The notes: generated by a model from the sequence alone, not told the origin. A DNA stretch of 64,000 bases from an uncultured Lachnospiraceae bacterium (GCA_910579805.1 CAJTWM010000002.1:124001-188000); one strand, 5' to 3'. Positions 25,377 to 34,653 are shown, numbered from the stretch's first letter. Program-made: numbers and translations.

Positions 25377-26609
25377 ATGGCAGTGATCGAACCGTTTCGG
25401 GCATATCGCCCGAAAAAGGGCTTAGAGGGAAAGATAGCGGCCCTGCCCTATGACGTTTATGACCGGGAAGAGGCAAAAAAGGAGGTGGAAAAAGAACCCC
25501 TTTCTTTTTTGAAGATAGACCGGGCGGAAACGAATTTTCCCGATTCAGTGGATACTTATGACGACCGCGTCTATGAAAAAGCGGCTGAGCTTTTAAAGGA
25601 AATGACGGATCAGGGATATTTCGTACAGGAAGAGAAAGCTTGCTTTTATCTTTACGAACAGATCATGGACGGGCGCAGCCAGACGGGAATCGCTGCCTGT
25701 GCCAGCGTGGAGGATTATTGTACGCAGGTGATCAAAAAGCATGAAAATACAAGGGCGGATAAAGAGGAGGACCGCATCCGCCATGTGGATGCATGCAGCG
25801 CGCAGACCGGGCCGATTTTTTTAGCTTACCGGTATTGTGAAGAAATAGACAAAATAGTAAAAGAAGTAAAAAAGACTGCGCCGGAGTATGACTTTGTGTC
25901 GGACGACGGAATTACGCACAGAGTATGGGTGGTGGCCGATCCCCAAAAGCTGCAGAAGATCACGGAAGAATTTGCGGCGATGGAGAGTATTTATATCGCG
26001 GACGGGCATCACAGATGCGCTTCTGCAGTAAAAGTAGCGTTAAAGAGGAAAGCGGAAAATCCCTGCCATACCGGAAAGGAAGAATATAACCGGTTTTTAT
26101 CGGTTCTGTTTCCTGATAAAGAACTGATGATCATGGATTACAACAGGGTGGTAAAGGATCGGAAAGGAAAGACGAAGGAAGAGATCCTTTCGTGGATCGG
26201 AAAAGAATTTTCGGTGGAAAGGAAGGGAAAAGAGGCGTATAAGCCAAAGGAAAAAGGAAAGATGGGCATGTATATGGACGGCGGGTGGTACGAGCTGTCT
26301 TTCTTGGGAAAAAGAAGCGAAGATCCGGTAGAAGCATTGGATGTTTCCATTTTACAGGACAAGATCCTGAAGCCGCTTTTTTGTATCGAAGATCCGAAGA
26401 CGGATGCGGGAATCCAGTTTGTGGGAGGAATCCGTGGGACGGAGGAGCTGGAAAAGCGGGCGGATCGATACGGAGGGATCGCTTTTTCCATGTATCCTAC
26501 GGATATCGGAGAGCTTTTTGCGGTAGCCGACGCAGGGCTTTTGATGCCGCCTAAATCCACATGGTTTGAACCAAAACTCAGAAGCGGGCTTTTTATACAT
26601 AAATTCTAA
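25377..26609 (+). CDS. DUF1015 family protein
   Basis: The 410-residue protein starts at the ATG at 25377, seven bases after AGAGGA. It has the family opening VIEPFRAYRPKKG, the segment KIAALPYDVYDREEA, the central motif IADGHHRCASAVKVA and the C-terminal MPPKSTWFEPKLRSGLFIHKF. The function is not established. In many Clostridia and Bacteroidetes the gene accompanies serC and serA, as it nearly does here (1.3 kb away). The DGHHR motif recalls the ParB/sulfiredoxin-fold free serine kinases (SerK/SbnI), so a role in phosphoserine or serine handling is my inference. It is followed 16 bases later by glgB. Confidence 0.85.
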   Translation: MAVIEPFRAYRPKKGLEGKIAALPYDVYDREEAKKEVEKEPLSFLKIDRAETNFPDSVDTYDDRVYEKAAELLKEMTDQGYFVQEEKACFYLYEQIMDGRSQTGIAACASVEDYCTQVIKKHENTRADKEEDRIRHVDACSAQTGPIFLAYRYCEEIDKIVKEVKKTAPEYDFVSDDGITHRVWVVADPQKLQKITEEFAAMESIYIADGHHRCASAVKVALKRKAENPCHTGKEEYNRFLSVLFPDKELMIMDYNRVVKDRKGKTKEEILSWIGKEFSVERKGKEAYKPKEKGKMGMYMDGGWYELSFLGKRSEDPVEALDVSILQDKILKPLFCIEDPKTDAGIQFVGGIRGTEELEKRADRYGGIAFSMYPTDIGELFAVADAGLLMPPKSTWFEPKLRSGLFIHKF

Positions 26610-26625
26610 AAGGAGATCAGGGATC

Positions 26626-28995
26626 ATGAATAATAAATTATACAAATATATGAATTGGCCGGTAATAGAAGACGTTGTTTTTGCGGAGTCCGACGATCCG
26701 CATGCTGTTTTGGGGGCTCATCCGGCAGGAAATTCTACTCTGATACAGACCTATCAGCCGGGGGCGCAGAAAGCGGTGCTCATACTGAAGGAATCCAGAG
26801 AAAAGATTAAAATGGAGATGGCGGATGAAGAGGGATTTTTTGCCGCCCTTGCGCCGCAGAAAAATGTGGAGGACTATCTGTTTGAAATCACTTTTTCCGA
26901 TGGCACGGTCAAAAAAGTAGAAGATCCATACCGTTTTAAGCCGCAGATCACAAGACAGGATACAGACCGCTTTGAAGCGGGGATCCACTATACCATATAT
27001 GAAAAACTGGGAGCCCATCCGATGACGATAGACGGCGTCGACGGCGTTTATTTTGCATTGTGGGCGCCCAACGCGCTGCGTGTCAGCACGGTTGGGGATT
27101 TTAACAATTGGGACGGCAGAACGCATCAAATGCGGAGGCTTTGGGATTCCGGTATTTTTGAGATTTTTATTCCTGCGGCAAAAGCGGGGGATAACTATAA
27201 ATTTGAATTAAAGGCAAAAGGCGGCCTGACCTATCTGAAAGCAGACCCTTATGCGTTCAGGCAGCAGCTTCGTCCGGATACGGCGTCCGTTGTAGCGGAC
27301 GCGGAAAGTTTCCGGTGGGAGGATGAAAAGTGGATCGCGGCAAGAAAAGAATTTGACGCCGTAACGGAGCCGATGAGCATTTATGAACTGTATCTGAATT
27401 CTTTTATGAAAAAAGAGGGAGAACAGGAATATAATAATTATAGGGAGATCGTTCCGGAGCTGATCAGGTATATCAAAGAAATGGGATATACCCATGTGGA
27501 GCTTATGCCGATCATGGAACATCCTTTTGACGGTTCCTGGGGCTATCAGGTGATCGGTTATTATGCGCCTACTGCGAGATACGGGACGCCGGAAGACTTC
27601 CGGTTCATGGTCAATGAATTGCATAAAGCAGGAATCGGCGTGATATTAGACTGGGTGCCTGCGCATTTCCCCCGCGATACCTATGGACTTTCCAATTTTG
27701 ACGGAACTTGCCTCTATGAGCATTTTGACCCAAGGAAGGGATCCCATCCTCATTGGGGAACGCTGATCTATAATTACGGCAGGCCGCAGGTCACGAATTA
27801 TCTGATTGCCAATGCGCTGTATTGGGTGGAGCAGTTCCATGCGGACGGAATACGGATGGATGCGGTTGCCTCCATGTTGTATCTGGATTATGGAAAAAAT
27901 GACGGCGAGTGGGTTGCCAATATGTACGGAGGCAATGAAAATTTAGAAGCGATCGAATTTATCAAGCATTTAAATTCCGTTATGCATAAAAGGAATAAGG
28001 GCGTCGTGACAATTGCGGAGGAATCGACGGCATGGCCGAAAATTACGGGCAGCCTTGATGACGACGGGCTGGGATTTGACATCAAATGGAACATGGGGTG
28101 GATGAACGACTTTCTTGGCTATATGTCTTACGACCCGTATTTCAGGGCTCATCACCATGGGGAATTGACGTTCAGCATGATTTATAATTACAGTGAAAAG
28201 TTTATGCTTGTACTGTCCCACGATGAAGTCGTACATGGGAAGGCGACGCTGTTAGGAAAGATGCCGGGAGAGACAAAAGATAAATTCAGCAATCTACGGG
28301 CCGCATATGCGTTTTTCTTTACCCATCCGGGAAAGAAACTGCTGTTCATGGGACAGGATATTGCAGAATTTGACGAGTGGAACGAGAACCGGAGTGTGGA
28401 ATGGGAACTGTTGGATTCGCCGGAACATAAAGGCATGGCCAATTTGGTAAAAAGGCTGAATGAACTATATGCAAAGCGTCCTGCGCTCCATATTTGGGAT
28501 CATTCTCCGAAAGGGTTTGAATGGATGAACTGTATTTCGTCGGAAAAATGCATGGTTTCCTTTATGCGTAAAGGCGAAAACAGAGAAGACGCGCTGCTGG
28601 TCGTTGCGAATTTTGCAAATGTGGAACAGGAGTTTACGATAGGCGTTCCTTACGAGGGAAGTTATAAAGAAATATTGAATACGGACGATAAGGCGTTCGG
28701 AGGAGAAGGAAGAGTAAACGGCAGGGCCAAAATGACAAAAGAGGAAGAATACGACGGGCGTCCGTTTACGGTCACAATGAAGTCGGCGCCGTTATCGGTC
28801 AGTATTTTTGAATATCGTAAAATGTCCGTACCTGCAAAGAAAAAGACGGCCGGTACGGGGAAGGGCGCGGTCAAAGCCAAAAGTACGGCCAAAACCAAGA
28901 GTACGGCCAAAGCCAAAAGTGCAGCCCAAGCCAAGGCAGCGGTAAAAACGAATAAGACAAAAACCAAAACAACGCAGAAGAGCCAAAAAAGCTAA
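26626..28995 (+). CDS. glgB: 1,4-alpha-glucan (glycogen) branching enzyme with basic C-terminal tail
   Basis: The 789-residue enzyme adds alpha-1,6 branches to glycogen. It has a tandem N-terminal carbohydrate-binding region and a GH13 barrel with all catalytic motifs: nucleophile D412 in GIRMDAV, acid E465 in IAEEST, and D533 in SHDEVVHG. The ATG at 26626 has AAGGAG upstream. From about residue 735 to the end lies a tail of about 55 residues made almost only of Lys, Ala, Thr and Ser in short repeats (KSTAK-like), which is not part of normal GlgB and resembles histone H1-type tails. It overlaps the end of the DUF1015 transcript region, so the two genes are likely cotranscribed. Confidence 0.95.
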   Translation: MNNKLYKYMNWPVIEDVVFAESDDPHAVLGAHPAGNSTLIQTYQPGAQKAVLILKESREKIKMEMADEEGFFAALAPQKNVEDYLFEITFSDGTVKKVEDPYRFKPQITRQDTDRFEAGIHYTIYEKLGAHPMTIDGVDGVYFALWAPNALRVSTVGDFNNWDGRTHQMRRLWDSGIFEIFIPAAKAGDNYKFELKAKGGLTYLKADPYAFRQQLRPDTASVVADAESFRWEDEKWIAARKEFDAVTEPMSIYELYLNSFMKKEGEQEYNNYREIVPELIRYIKEMGYTHVELMPIMEHPFDGSWGYQVIGYYAPTARYGTPEDFRFMVNELHKAGIGVILDWVPAHFPRDTYGLSNFDGTCLYEHFDPRKGSHPHWGTLIYNYGRPQVTNYLIANALYWVEQFHADGIRMDAVASMLYLDYGKNDGEWVANMYGGNENLEAIEFIKHLNSVMHKRNKGVVTIAEESTAWPKITGSLDDDGLGFDIKWNMGWMNDFLGYMSYDPYFRAHHHGELTFSMIYNYSEKFMLVLSHDEVVHGKATLLGKMPGETKDKFSNLRAAYAFFFTHPGKKLLFMGQDIAEFDEWNENRSVEWELLDSPEHKGMANLVKRLNELYAKRPALHIWDHSPKGFEWMNCISSEKCMVSFMRKGENREDALLVVANFANVEQEFTIGVPYEGSYKEILNTDDKAFGGEGRVNGRAKMTKEEEYDGRPFTVTMKSAPLSVSIFEYRKMSVPAKKKTAGTGKGAVKAKSTAKTKSTAKAKSAAQAKAAVKTNKTKTKTTQKSQKS

Positions 28996-29039
28996 AAATA
29001 AAACAGATCGGACCTAAATAGGCAGAAAGGAAGAAACAA

Positions 29040-29969
29040 GTGCTGGATATATTAACAACCGCCCTGCCTGAGCTTGCTCAGGTAGAGGAGATTGATATTG
29101 GCGTAATAGAACAGTTTTTATCAGAATTGCCCGATAAGGCGTTACGGCTGGGGATAAGAGTGGTTTTTGCCGTTCTTGTCTTTTTCGTCGGATCCAGATT
29201 CATAAAAATCATTCGTAAAATGGTAAAGAAATCGCTGCTCAGAGGAAACGCGGAACAGGGAGTCGTCCAGTTTCTGGATTCTTTTATCAAAGCGGGACTC
29301 TATGTCGTGCTTGTGTTAGCCATTGCTTCCGGCTTTGGGGTAGATGCGGCAAGTGTGATCGCTCTTTTAGGATCTGCGGGCGTTGCGATCGGCCTTGCCA
29401 TTCAGGGAAGCCTTGCAAATTTAGCGGGAGGCGTACTTATTTTACTCTTAAAGCCTTTTAAAGTAGGAGATTATATCAAAGAAGATACGAACGGGAACGA
29501 AGGAACTGTGGAGGAGATACAGTTGTTTTATACCAGACTGGTGACGCCGGGGAATAAGATCATTGTGCTGCCTAACGGTAACCTTGCAAATTCCAGCCTT
29601 ACTAACGTTACGTTTGCGCCGGACAGGAGACTGGATATACAGGTAGGGATCTCTTATCATGCCGATATAAAGAAGGCCAAAGAAGTGATTTTAAAGCTGT
29701 TGGAAGAAGACCCGTTTACGATAAAAGAGAAGGATCTGCTGGTTTATGTGGATGAATTGGCGGACAGCGCGGTGATTCTTGGCATCAGATGCTGGTTTCT
29801 GAATGACGATTACTGGCAGGGGAAATGGCGTATTACGGAAAATATCAAGTACGTTTTGGATGAAAATGGGATAGGGATTCCTTTTCCGCAGATGGATGTT
29901 CACTTAGACGGAAACAAAGCGTGTGAAGGGGATACAGACGGTTCCGGTATGCTCACTAAAGATAGCTAA
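29040..29969 (+). CDS. mscS: Small-conductance mechanosensitive channel
   Basis: The 309-residue membrane protein opens under osmotic downshock to release solutes. Three membrane helices lie in the first half; the pore helix has the Gly/Ala-rich pattern LLGSAGVAIGLAIQGSLANLAGG, followed by VGDYIKEDTNGNEGTVEEI, the start of the beta domain, and the cytoplasmic cage domain. The GTG at 29040 has AAAGGA at 8-base spacing. It follows glgB by 44 bases with no terminator, and ends at a strong bidirectional terminator. Confidence 0.93.
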   Translation: MLDILTTALPELAQVEEIDIGVIEQFLSELPDKALRLGIRVVFAVLVFFVGSRFIKIIRKMVKKSLLRGNAEQGVVQFLDSFIKAGLYVVLVLAIASGFGVDAASVIALLGSAGVAIGLAIQGSLANLAGGVLILLLKPFKVGDYIKEDTNGNEGTVEEIQLFYTRLVTPGNKIIVLPNGNLANSSLTNVTFAPDRRLDIQVGISYHADIKKAKEVILKLLEEDPFTIKEKDLLVYVDELADSAVILGIRCWFLNDDYWQGKWRITENIKYVLDENGIGIPFPQMDVHLDGNKACEGDTDGSGMLTKDS

Positions 29970-29986
29970 AGCAGAAATAAATAAAT

Positions 29987-30014
29987 AAAAAGCAGTCAGA
30001 AACGACTGCTTTTT
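29987..30014. terminator. Bidirectional terminator between mscS and tRNA-Thr
   Basis: AAAAAGCAGTC (29987-29997) pairs perfectly with GACTGCTTTTT (30004-30014). It ends mscS on the plus strand and the tRNA transcript on the minus strand. Confidence 0.9.
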
Positions 30015-30020
30015 ATTTAG

Positions 30021-30093
30021 AGCTGAAAAAGGGACTTGAACCCTCGACCCCTTCATTACGAGTGAAGTGCTCTACCAACTGAGCTATTTCAGC
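30021..30093 (-). tRNA. tRNA-Thr (anticodon CGT)
   Basis: Read on the minus strand, the 73-base sequence folds as a full cloverleaf: acceptor GCTGAAA/TTTCAGC, D stem GCTC/GAGC, anticodon stem CTTCA/TGAAG with loop CTCGTAA, and T arm GAGGG-TTCAAGT-CCCTT. The anticodon CGT reads ACG (threonine). The 3' CCA is not encoded. It stands alone. Confidence 0.95.
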
Positions 30094-30227
30094 ACAAGTA
30101 TTGAAATCAACACCATTGATTATTATAATAGGTGATTCGATTTTTTGCAATACCTTTTTTAAAAAAATAAATTTTTTTTTACATTTATTTTTGTTTTTTA
30201 CAGCATATCCCCTGCAATATTCGATTC

Positions 30228-30256
30228 TTGAAATATTGTACTGCAGATAGTATACT
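30228..30256 (+). promoter_or_regulatory. Promoter of the SGNH esterase gene
   Basis: TTGAAA (30228-30233) and TATACT (30251-30256) are separated by exactly 17 bases, in an AT-rich region just upstream of the gene. Confidence 0.65.
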
Positions 30257-30318
30257 AAAAACATCGATAAAAAAGAGGTATTTTTAAATGGACATCAAAT
30301 ACTAAATGGGGGATCAGC

Positions 30319-31434
30319 ATGAAAGAAAATCAAAATTTAAAAACATTTACAATGGACAGATTGGAAAACATACATATTTACGGACGTACCGGCAGCCAGA
30401 AAATGCCGCTGCCTCTATTTTGGACAGGGAGCGGCGTAGAGTTTTTGGTAACGGGAACCGAATTATGGATGGAGGTAGAAACGGATTATGATATGTATGA
30501 GCCGTGGATCAGTATCGAAATAAACGGCGCATGGATCGGAAGACAGATGATCACTGCAGGGAAAAAGGAGATCTGTATTTTCCGCAATATGGACGGGGCG
30601 GCTGCAAAAAAAGTAAGGATCTTCAGGGATGTACAGGCGATGTCTGACGACGGCACGTTATTTTTACAGATATACGGATTTAAAACGGACGGAGAATTTC
30701 AAGAAGTTCCCCAAAAGAGCAGAAAAATAGAGATCATAGGGGACAGTATCACATCGGGGGAAGGTACGATCGGTGCAAAAGAAGAATTAGACTGGATATC
30801 CATGTGGTTCACGGCGTTGCATGATTATGCGGTCATGACGGCGGACAGACTGGATGCGGATTTCCGTATCGTGTCGCAGAGCGGATGGGGGATCGTAACG
30901 AGCTGGGACAATGATCCCCATTGTTCCCTGCCTGATTTTTACGAAAAAGTCTGCGGGCTTTGCAAGGGCAGGCGCAATGAAGAGGCGGGAGCGAAGGAAG
31001 ATTATGATTTTTCCAAATGGCAGCCGGATGCGGTCATTATCAATTTGGGAACTAACGATGCAGGCGCTTTTGACAACGAAGGGTGGACGGATCCGGAAAC
31101 GGGAGAGACTTTTAAGCAGCATAAAAACGCAGACGGCACTTATAATAAAGAAGACGAGAGACGGTTGGTCGAAAAGGCGAAGTCATTCCTCCGCACGGTC
31201 AGGAGAAACAATCCGCATGCCCGGATACTGTGGGCATACGGTATGCTTGGAACGCCGATTTTGTCCATGTTGGAAACGGCAGTAACGGAATATACAAAAG
31301 AATCGAAGGATCAAAACGTTAAAGTAGTCGTGCTGCCGGAGGCACAGGGCGAAGGTATCGGCGCAAGAAGTCATCCGGGTGTGGTCAATCACAGACAGGC
31401 GGCGGATATTTTAGTAAAAGAATTGGAAAAGTAA
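30319..31434 (+). CDS. Two-domain SGNH/GDSL esterase (CE2-like)
   Basis: The 371-residue protein has an N-terminal beta-sandwich (about 15-125) and a C-terminal SGNH hydrolase domain: nucleophile S143 in IIGDSITSGEGT, the block VINLGTNDAG, and a terminal SHPGVVNHRQAAD with the catalytic His. This order is that of carbohydrate esterase family 2 deacetylases, which remove acetyl groups from plant polysaccharides. There is no signal peptide, so this one acts inside the cell, probably on imported acetylated oligosaccharides. GGGG precedes the start. The spacing to the exporter gene downstream is about 40 bases. Confidence 0.82.
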   Translation: MKENQNLKTFTMDRLENIHIYGRTGSQKMPLPLFWTGSGVEFLVTGTELWMEVETDYDMYEPWISIEINGAWIGRQMITAGKKEICIFRNMDGAAAKKVRIFRDVQAMSDDGTLFLQIYGFKTDGEFQEVPQKSRKIEIIGDSITSGEGTIGAKEELDWISMWFTALHDYAVMTADRLDADFRIVSQSGWGIVTSWDNDPHCSLPDFYEKVCGLCKGRRNEEAGAKEDYDFSKWQPDAVIINLGTNDAGAFDNEGWTDPETGETFKQHKNADGTYNKEDERRLVEKAKSFLRTVRRNNPHARILWAYGMLGTPILSMLETAVTEYTKESKDQNVKVVVLPEAQGEGIGARSHPGVVNHRQAADILVKELEK

Positions 31435-31476
31435 ACGAAAAAGACAACAATTCGGAAACGGGAGTGGGAAAGCGGC

Positions 31477-32271
31477 GTGGCGACGGAATGGAGCGAAAGG
31501 CAGAAACAGGACTATTTTCTTCTTGCGGATACGGCAGTGCTTGCGGGAGAGATCATGTTGAAATCGGGGGCGGAAACGCACCGGGTGGAGGATACGATCT
31601 ATCGGATATTAAAATTGTCTAATTTTGAACGCTGTGAAGTGTTGGTAGTAACAGCAGGCATTGTGGTCACGTTGGAAGACTGGCGTATCGATACGATCAG
31701 TATGCTGAGAAGAGTCGGTGATAAGACGACGAATCTCGGAAATATTACGGAAGTCAATGATATTTCAAGAAAATTATGCAGCGGAGAAATTAGTTTAAAG
31801 CAGGCCTTCCATTTGCTGAAACATATGGAATCCAGAGGATATCCGGATATTTGGATCTATGGGTGCATGATCGTTGCGGCGGCAGGTTTTACGATCGTTT
31901 TGGGCGGCACTTTTTTTGAAAGTGTGTTTGCCGCGCTGAACGGTATCTATCTTGTGCTATCCATGCTGTTTAACAAAAGATACAAGGTGAATATATTTGT
32001 TACCAACATGGCGGTATCTTTTTTGATGGCGTTTACCACGAGAGGGTTTTCCGTGATACCGGGGGTGCAGATGGAAATAGAGCGGGTGATCGCAGGTTCT
32101 GTCATGATGCTTCTTCCGGGAGTGGCAATCACCAATGCAATCAGGGATACGCTGCATTCCGATTATATGGCAGGCAGCGCAAAGATCGTGGAGGCCTTTG
32201 CCATTGCCGCTTCTGTCGGAGTAGGGATCGGAGCGGGGCTTGCGATCGGCACGATGGTGTTTGGCGGCTGA
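31477..32271 (+). CDS. Threonine/serine exporter family protein, ThrE N-terminal part
   Basis: The 264-residue protein has a soluble N-terminal segment containing the family signature LKSGAETHRVEDTIYRI and about five membrane helices. It matches the larger half of the ThrE (DUF1212) exporter family; in Clostridia the transporter is commonly split into this protein and a small partner (ThrE_2), which follows here after 68 bases. Together they likely export serine or threonine. The GTG start at 31477 has only a moderate GGGAAAG site. Confidence 0.85.
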   Translation: MATEWSERQKQDYFLLADTAVLAGEIMLKSGAETHRVEDTIYRILKLSNFERCEVLVVTAGIVVTLEDWRIDTISMLRRVGDKTTNLGNITEVNDISRKLCSGEISLKQAFHLLKHMESRGYPDIWIYGCMIVAAAGFTIVLGGTFFESVFAALNGIYLVLSMLFNKRYKVNIFVTNMAVSFLMAFTTRGFSVIPGVQMEIERVIAGSVMMLLPGVAITNAIRDTLHSDYMAGSAKIVEAFAIAASVGVGIGAGLAIGTMVFGG

Positions 32272-32339
32272 TTTTCACATAACATATGCCGGAGTGAGAT
32301 GCTCTGGCGGAAAATAATACGAAAAGGAGCGGGAATGCC

Positions 32340-32765
32340 ATGCTGGTTCAGGTGATCGGCGCTTTTGTAGCGGTGATAGCGGCTTCTATTACTTTTGGCG
32401 TATCTAAAAAATTTCTGATGTATTCCGGCTTGGCTGGGGCGGTAAGCTGGCTGGTCTATTTGGTGTTTATGAAAATGGGAGTGAACGAGCTGCTCTCGGT
32501 TTTTGCGGCAACGCTTGTATCGGCCCTTCTTTCCCATATCTTTGCAAGGGCTTTAAAAGCGCCGGTGACAGTCTTTCAGATTCCGGCGATCCTCCCTACC
32601 GTACCCGGAGTAGGGATGTATAGGACGGTTTACTACATGATCATAGGAGACAAGGAAATGACCGGCTATTATTTTAGTAAAACTTTGCAGATTGCCGGAA
32701 TGATCGCAATCGGGATCTTTATTATGGATACCGTATTCCGGACTTTTTTGAGAAAAGAGAAATAA
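32340..32765 (+). CDS. Threonine/serine exporter family protein, small subunit (ThrE_2)
   Basis: The 141-residue protein is almost entirely membrane-embedded with four or five helices. The PAILPTVPGVGMYRTVYYMI segment is typical of the C-terminal half of ThrE-type exporters. It would pair with the preceding protein to make a complete transporter. AAAAGGAG lies about 11 bases before the ATG. The 97 bases after it hold no terminator I can recognise. Confidence 0.85.
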   Translation: MLVQVIGAFVAVIAASITFGVSKKFLMYSGLAGAVSWLVYLVFMKMGVNELLSVFAATLVSALLSHIFARALKAPVTVFQIPAILPTVPGVGMYRTVYYMIIGDKEMTGYYFSKTLQIAGMIAIGIFIMDTVFRTFLRKEK

Positions 32766-32861
32766 GAAAAGAGACGGGAACGTGGGAATTAACAGGAAGT
32801 GTATGGTTGGTGAGGATCATGGAGGGAAATAGAATTTTTTAGGAAGGATACGGCAATAAAC

Positions 32862-33536
32862 ATGGATAAAAAAATTTGCGTCATAGAAGACGAAGAGAAA
32901 TTGTGTGATGAGATCGTGTATTTCTTGAATACCAACGGTTTTCTGGCGAGAGCGGCAAAGGCGGAAGAATATGATGCTAAGTCGTTGCTGCAGGGCGGTT
33001 TTTCCATGCTGCTTTTGGATCTTTCCCTGCCGGGAACGGACGGTCTTTTTTTATGCAGGGAAATAAGGAAAGAATCAGAGATTCCCATTATCGTCATTAC
33101 AAGCAATAATAAGGAGATCACAGAGCTTATGGCGATGAACTGCGGCGCGGACGATTTTGTGACAAAGCCCTTTAACCCGCAGATTTTACTGGCAAGAATG
33201 GAGGCGGTCTTAAAAAGGGTATATAAAAATGCGGAAAATGAAACCCGTTTTTTTCTGGACGGATTTCTTTTTGATCCCGGAAAAGGGATTGTCCAAAGCG
33301 GGGAACAGAAGGCGGAACTTACAAAAAATGAAACGCGGATCCTGCTTTCGCTTGCAAATAAAAAGGGCGAGATCGTTTCCCGGGAAGAGATCATAGAAAG
33401 CTTATGGGAAAGTCATTTTTTTGTAGACGACAATACTTTGACGGTAAATATGACAAGGCTGAAAAGCAAACTGGAAGAGATCGGGATCAGAAACAGGATC
33501 GTAACGAAAAGGGGAATGGGGTATCAGCTTTTATGA
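32862..33536 (+). CDS. OmpR-family response regulator of Bce-type module
   Basis: The 224-residue regulator has a receiver domain (acidic pocket around 9-11, phospho-acceptor D53 in LLLDLSLPG, conserved Lys in VTKPFNP) and a winged-helix DNA-binding domain (about 130-222) ending in VTKRGMGYQLL. It closely matches BceR/VraR-type regulators that control peptide-antibiotic ABC transporters. Its TGA overlaps the ATG of the kinase gene, so the pair is coupled. A likely target is the palindrome at 34632 in front of the ABC genes. Confidence 0.9.
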   Translation: MDKKICVIEDEEKLCDEIVYFLNTNGFLARAAKAEEYDAKSLLQGGFSMLLLDLSLPGTDGLFLCREIRKESEIPIIVITSNNKEITELMAMNCGADDFVTKPFNPQILLARMEAVLKRVYKNAENETRFFLDGFLFDPGKGIVQSGEQKAELTKNETRILLSLANKKGEIVSREEIIESLWESHFFVDDNTLTVNMTRLKSKLEEIGIRNRIVTKRGMGYQLL

Positions 33537-34552
33537 GTTATTTTACTTATCTGAAAGAAAGAATTTTGACTATGCTGGTGTTTTTTTACTTGTTATTTTC
33601 TTTTGAAACTTTTTTGCTTACAATAAAAGGCAGCGAGTGGCTTGCCGTATTTATCGGAGTGCATTTGGCCGGCGCTTATTTTCTCGTTACTTTTATGGAA
33701 TTTTACCGCAGTAAGAAGCAATATAAGGAGATACGGCAGGCAGTGGACAGCATGGAAGAAAAGTATCTTGTCTCCGAAATTTTAGGAAATCCGGGAACGG
33801 AAGAAGGCGTTCTTTATCAGGAAGTGTTCCATGATATGGGAAAAGCCATGTTGGAGAAAATCAACCATTATAAAAGAGAACTCAAGGAGTATAAGGAATA
33901 TATCGAGTTATGGATCCATGAAGTGAAGATTCCCATCGCCGCCGCCGAAATGATCGTTGAAAATCACAAAAACGAGACGACGAAAGAGATCGAAGCACAG
34001 ATAAAAAGAATTGAAGGATATACGGAACAGGTTTTATATTATGCGAGGAGCAATGAAGTTGAGAAAGATTATTATATTAAGAATCTTACTTTAGAAGAAG
34101 CGGTAAACGAGGCGTTAGTTGATAACCGAAAAGAACTGATCTTATTAGGGACGTCCATCGATCTGCACGATCTTCATGCAGAGATCAAAAGCGATAAAAA
34201 ATGGCTCGTTTTCATTTTAGGACAGTTGATAGGGAACAGTATGAAGTATGCAAAGGATCGAACGCTTCATTTGGAGATTTATGGGGAAGAGGAAAAAGAG
34301 AGGGTAAGGCTTCATGTAAAGGACAACGGAATCGGGGTAAAGTCAAACGAATTGCCGAAAGTTTTTGAGAAAGGTTTTACGGGCAGTAACGGAAGGCGGG
34401 AGAAAAAGTCTACGGGGATCGGATTATATTTGTGCAAGAAACTTTGCGGGCGTTTGGGACATGAGATAGAGCTGCGGTCAAAAGAAGGGGAAGGCTGTGA
34501 CGTGGTCATCCTCTTTCCCAGATCCAGTTTTACGAATTTTACGGACCGGTAA
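33533..34552 (+). CDS. Intramembrane-sensing histidine kinase, BceS type
   Basis: The 339-residue kinase starts at the ATG overlapping the regulator stop. It has two closely spaced membrane helices with almost no outer loop (about 12-55), a DHp domain with the phospho-acceptor motif WIHEVKIPIAA, and an ATPase domain with N box IGNSMKYAKD, DNGIGV and GTGIGLYLCKKL-like G box (here STGIGLYLCKKL). Such kinases do not bind drugs directly but read the activity of the partner ABC transporter, encoded just downstream. Confidence 0.9.
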   Translation: MSYFTYLKERILTMLVFFYLLFSFETFLLTIKGSEWLAVFIGVHLAGAYFLVTFMEFYRSKKQYKEIRQAVDSMEEKYLVSEILGNPGTEEGVLYQEVFHDMGKAMLEKINHYKRELKEYKEYIELWIHEVKIPIAAAEMIVENHKNETTKEIEAQIKRIEGYTEQVLYYARSNEVEKDYYIKNLTLEEAVNEALVDNRKELILLGTSIDLHDLHAEIKSDKKWLVFILGQLIGNSMKYAKDRTLHLEIYGEEEKERVRLHVKDNGIGVKSNELPKVFEKGFTGSNGRREKKSTGIGLYLCKKLCGRLGHEIELRSKEGEGCDVVILFPRSSFTNFTDR

Positions 34553-34576
34553 CGGTTTGTAGATAAGAGCGGCAGA

Positions 34577-34612
34577 CAGGGCGGGATTCGTTTGGAAATC
34601 CCGCCCTGTTCT
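34577..34612 (+). terminator. Terminator after the two-component genes
   Basis: CAGGGCGGGATT (34577-34588) pairs perfectly with AATCCCGCCCTG (34597-34608). The T tract is short (TTCTG), so termination may be partial. Confidence 0.65.
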
Positions 34613-34631
34613 GAACTTTGGCCTGAATTTT

Positions 34632-34653
34632 AACCTTACAAAACCGTAAGGTT
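34632..34653. promoter_or_regulatory. Candidate regulator-binding palindrome upstream of the Bce ABC genes
   Basis: AACCTTAC (34632-34639) and GTAAGGTT (34646-34653) form a perfect 8-bp inverted repeat with a 6-base spacer, about 130 bases before the ATPase gene. BceR-type regulators bind inverted repeats with TTAC/GTAA cores in such positions. Confidence 0.6.
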
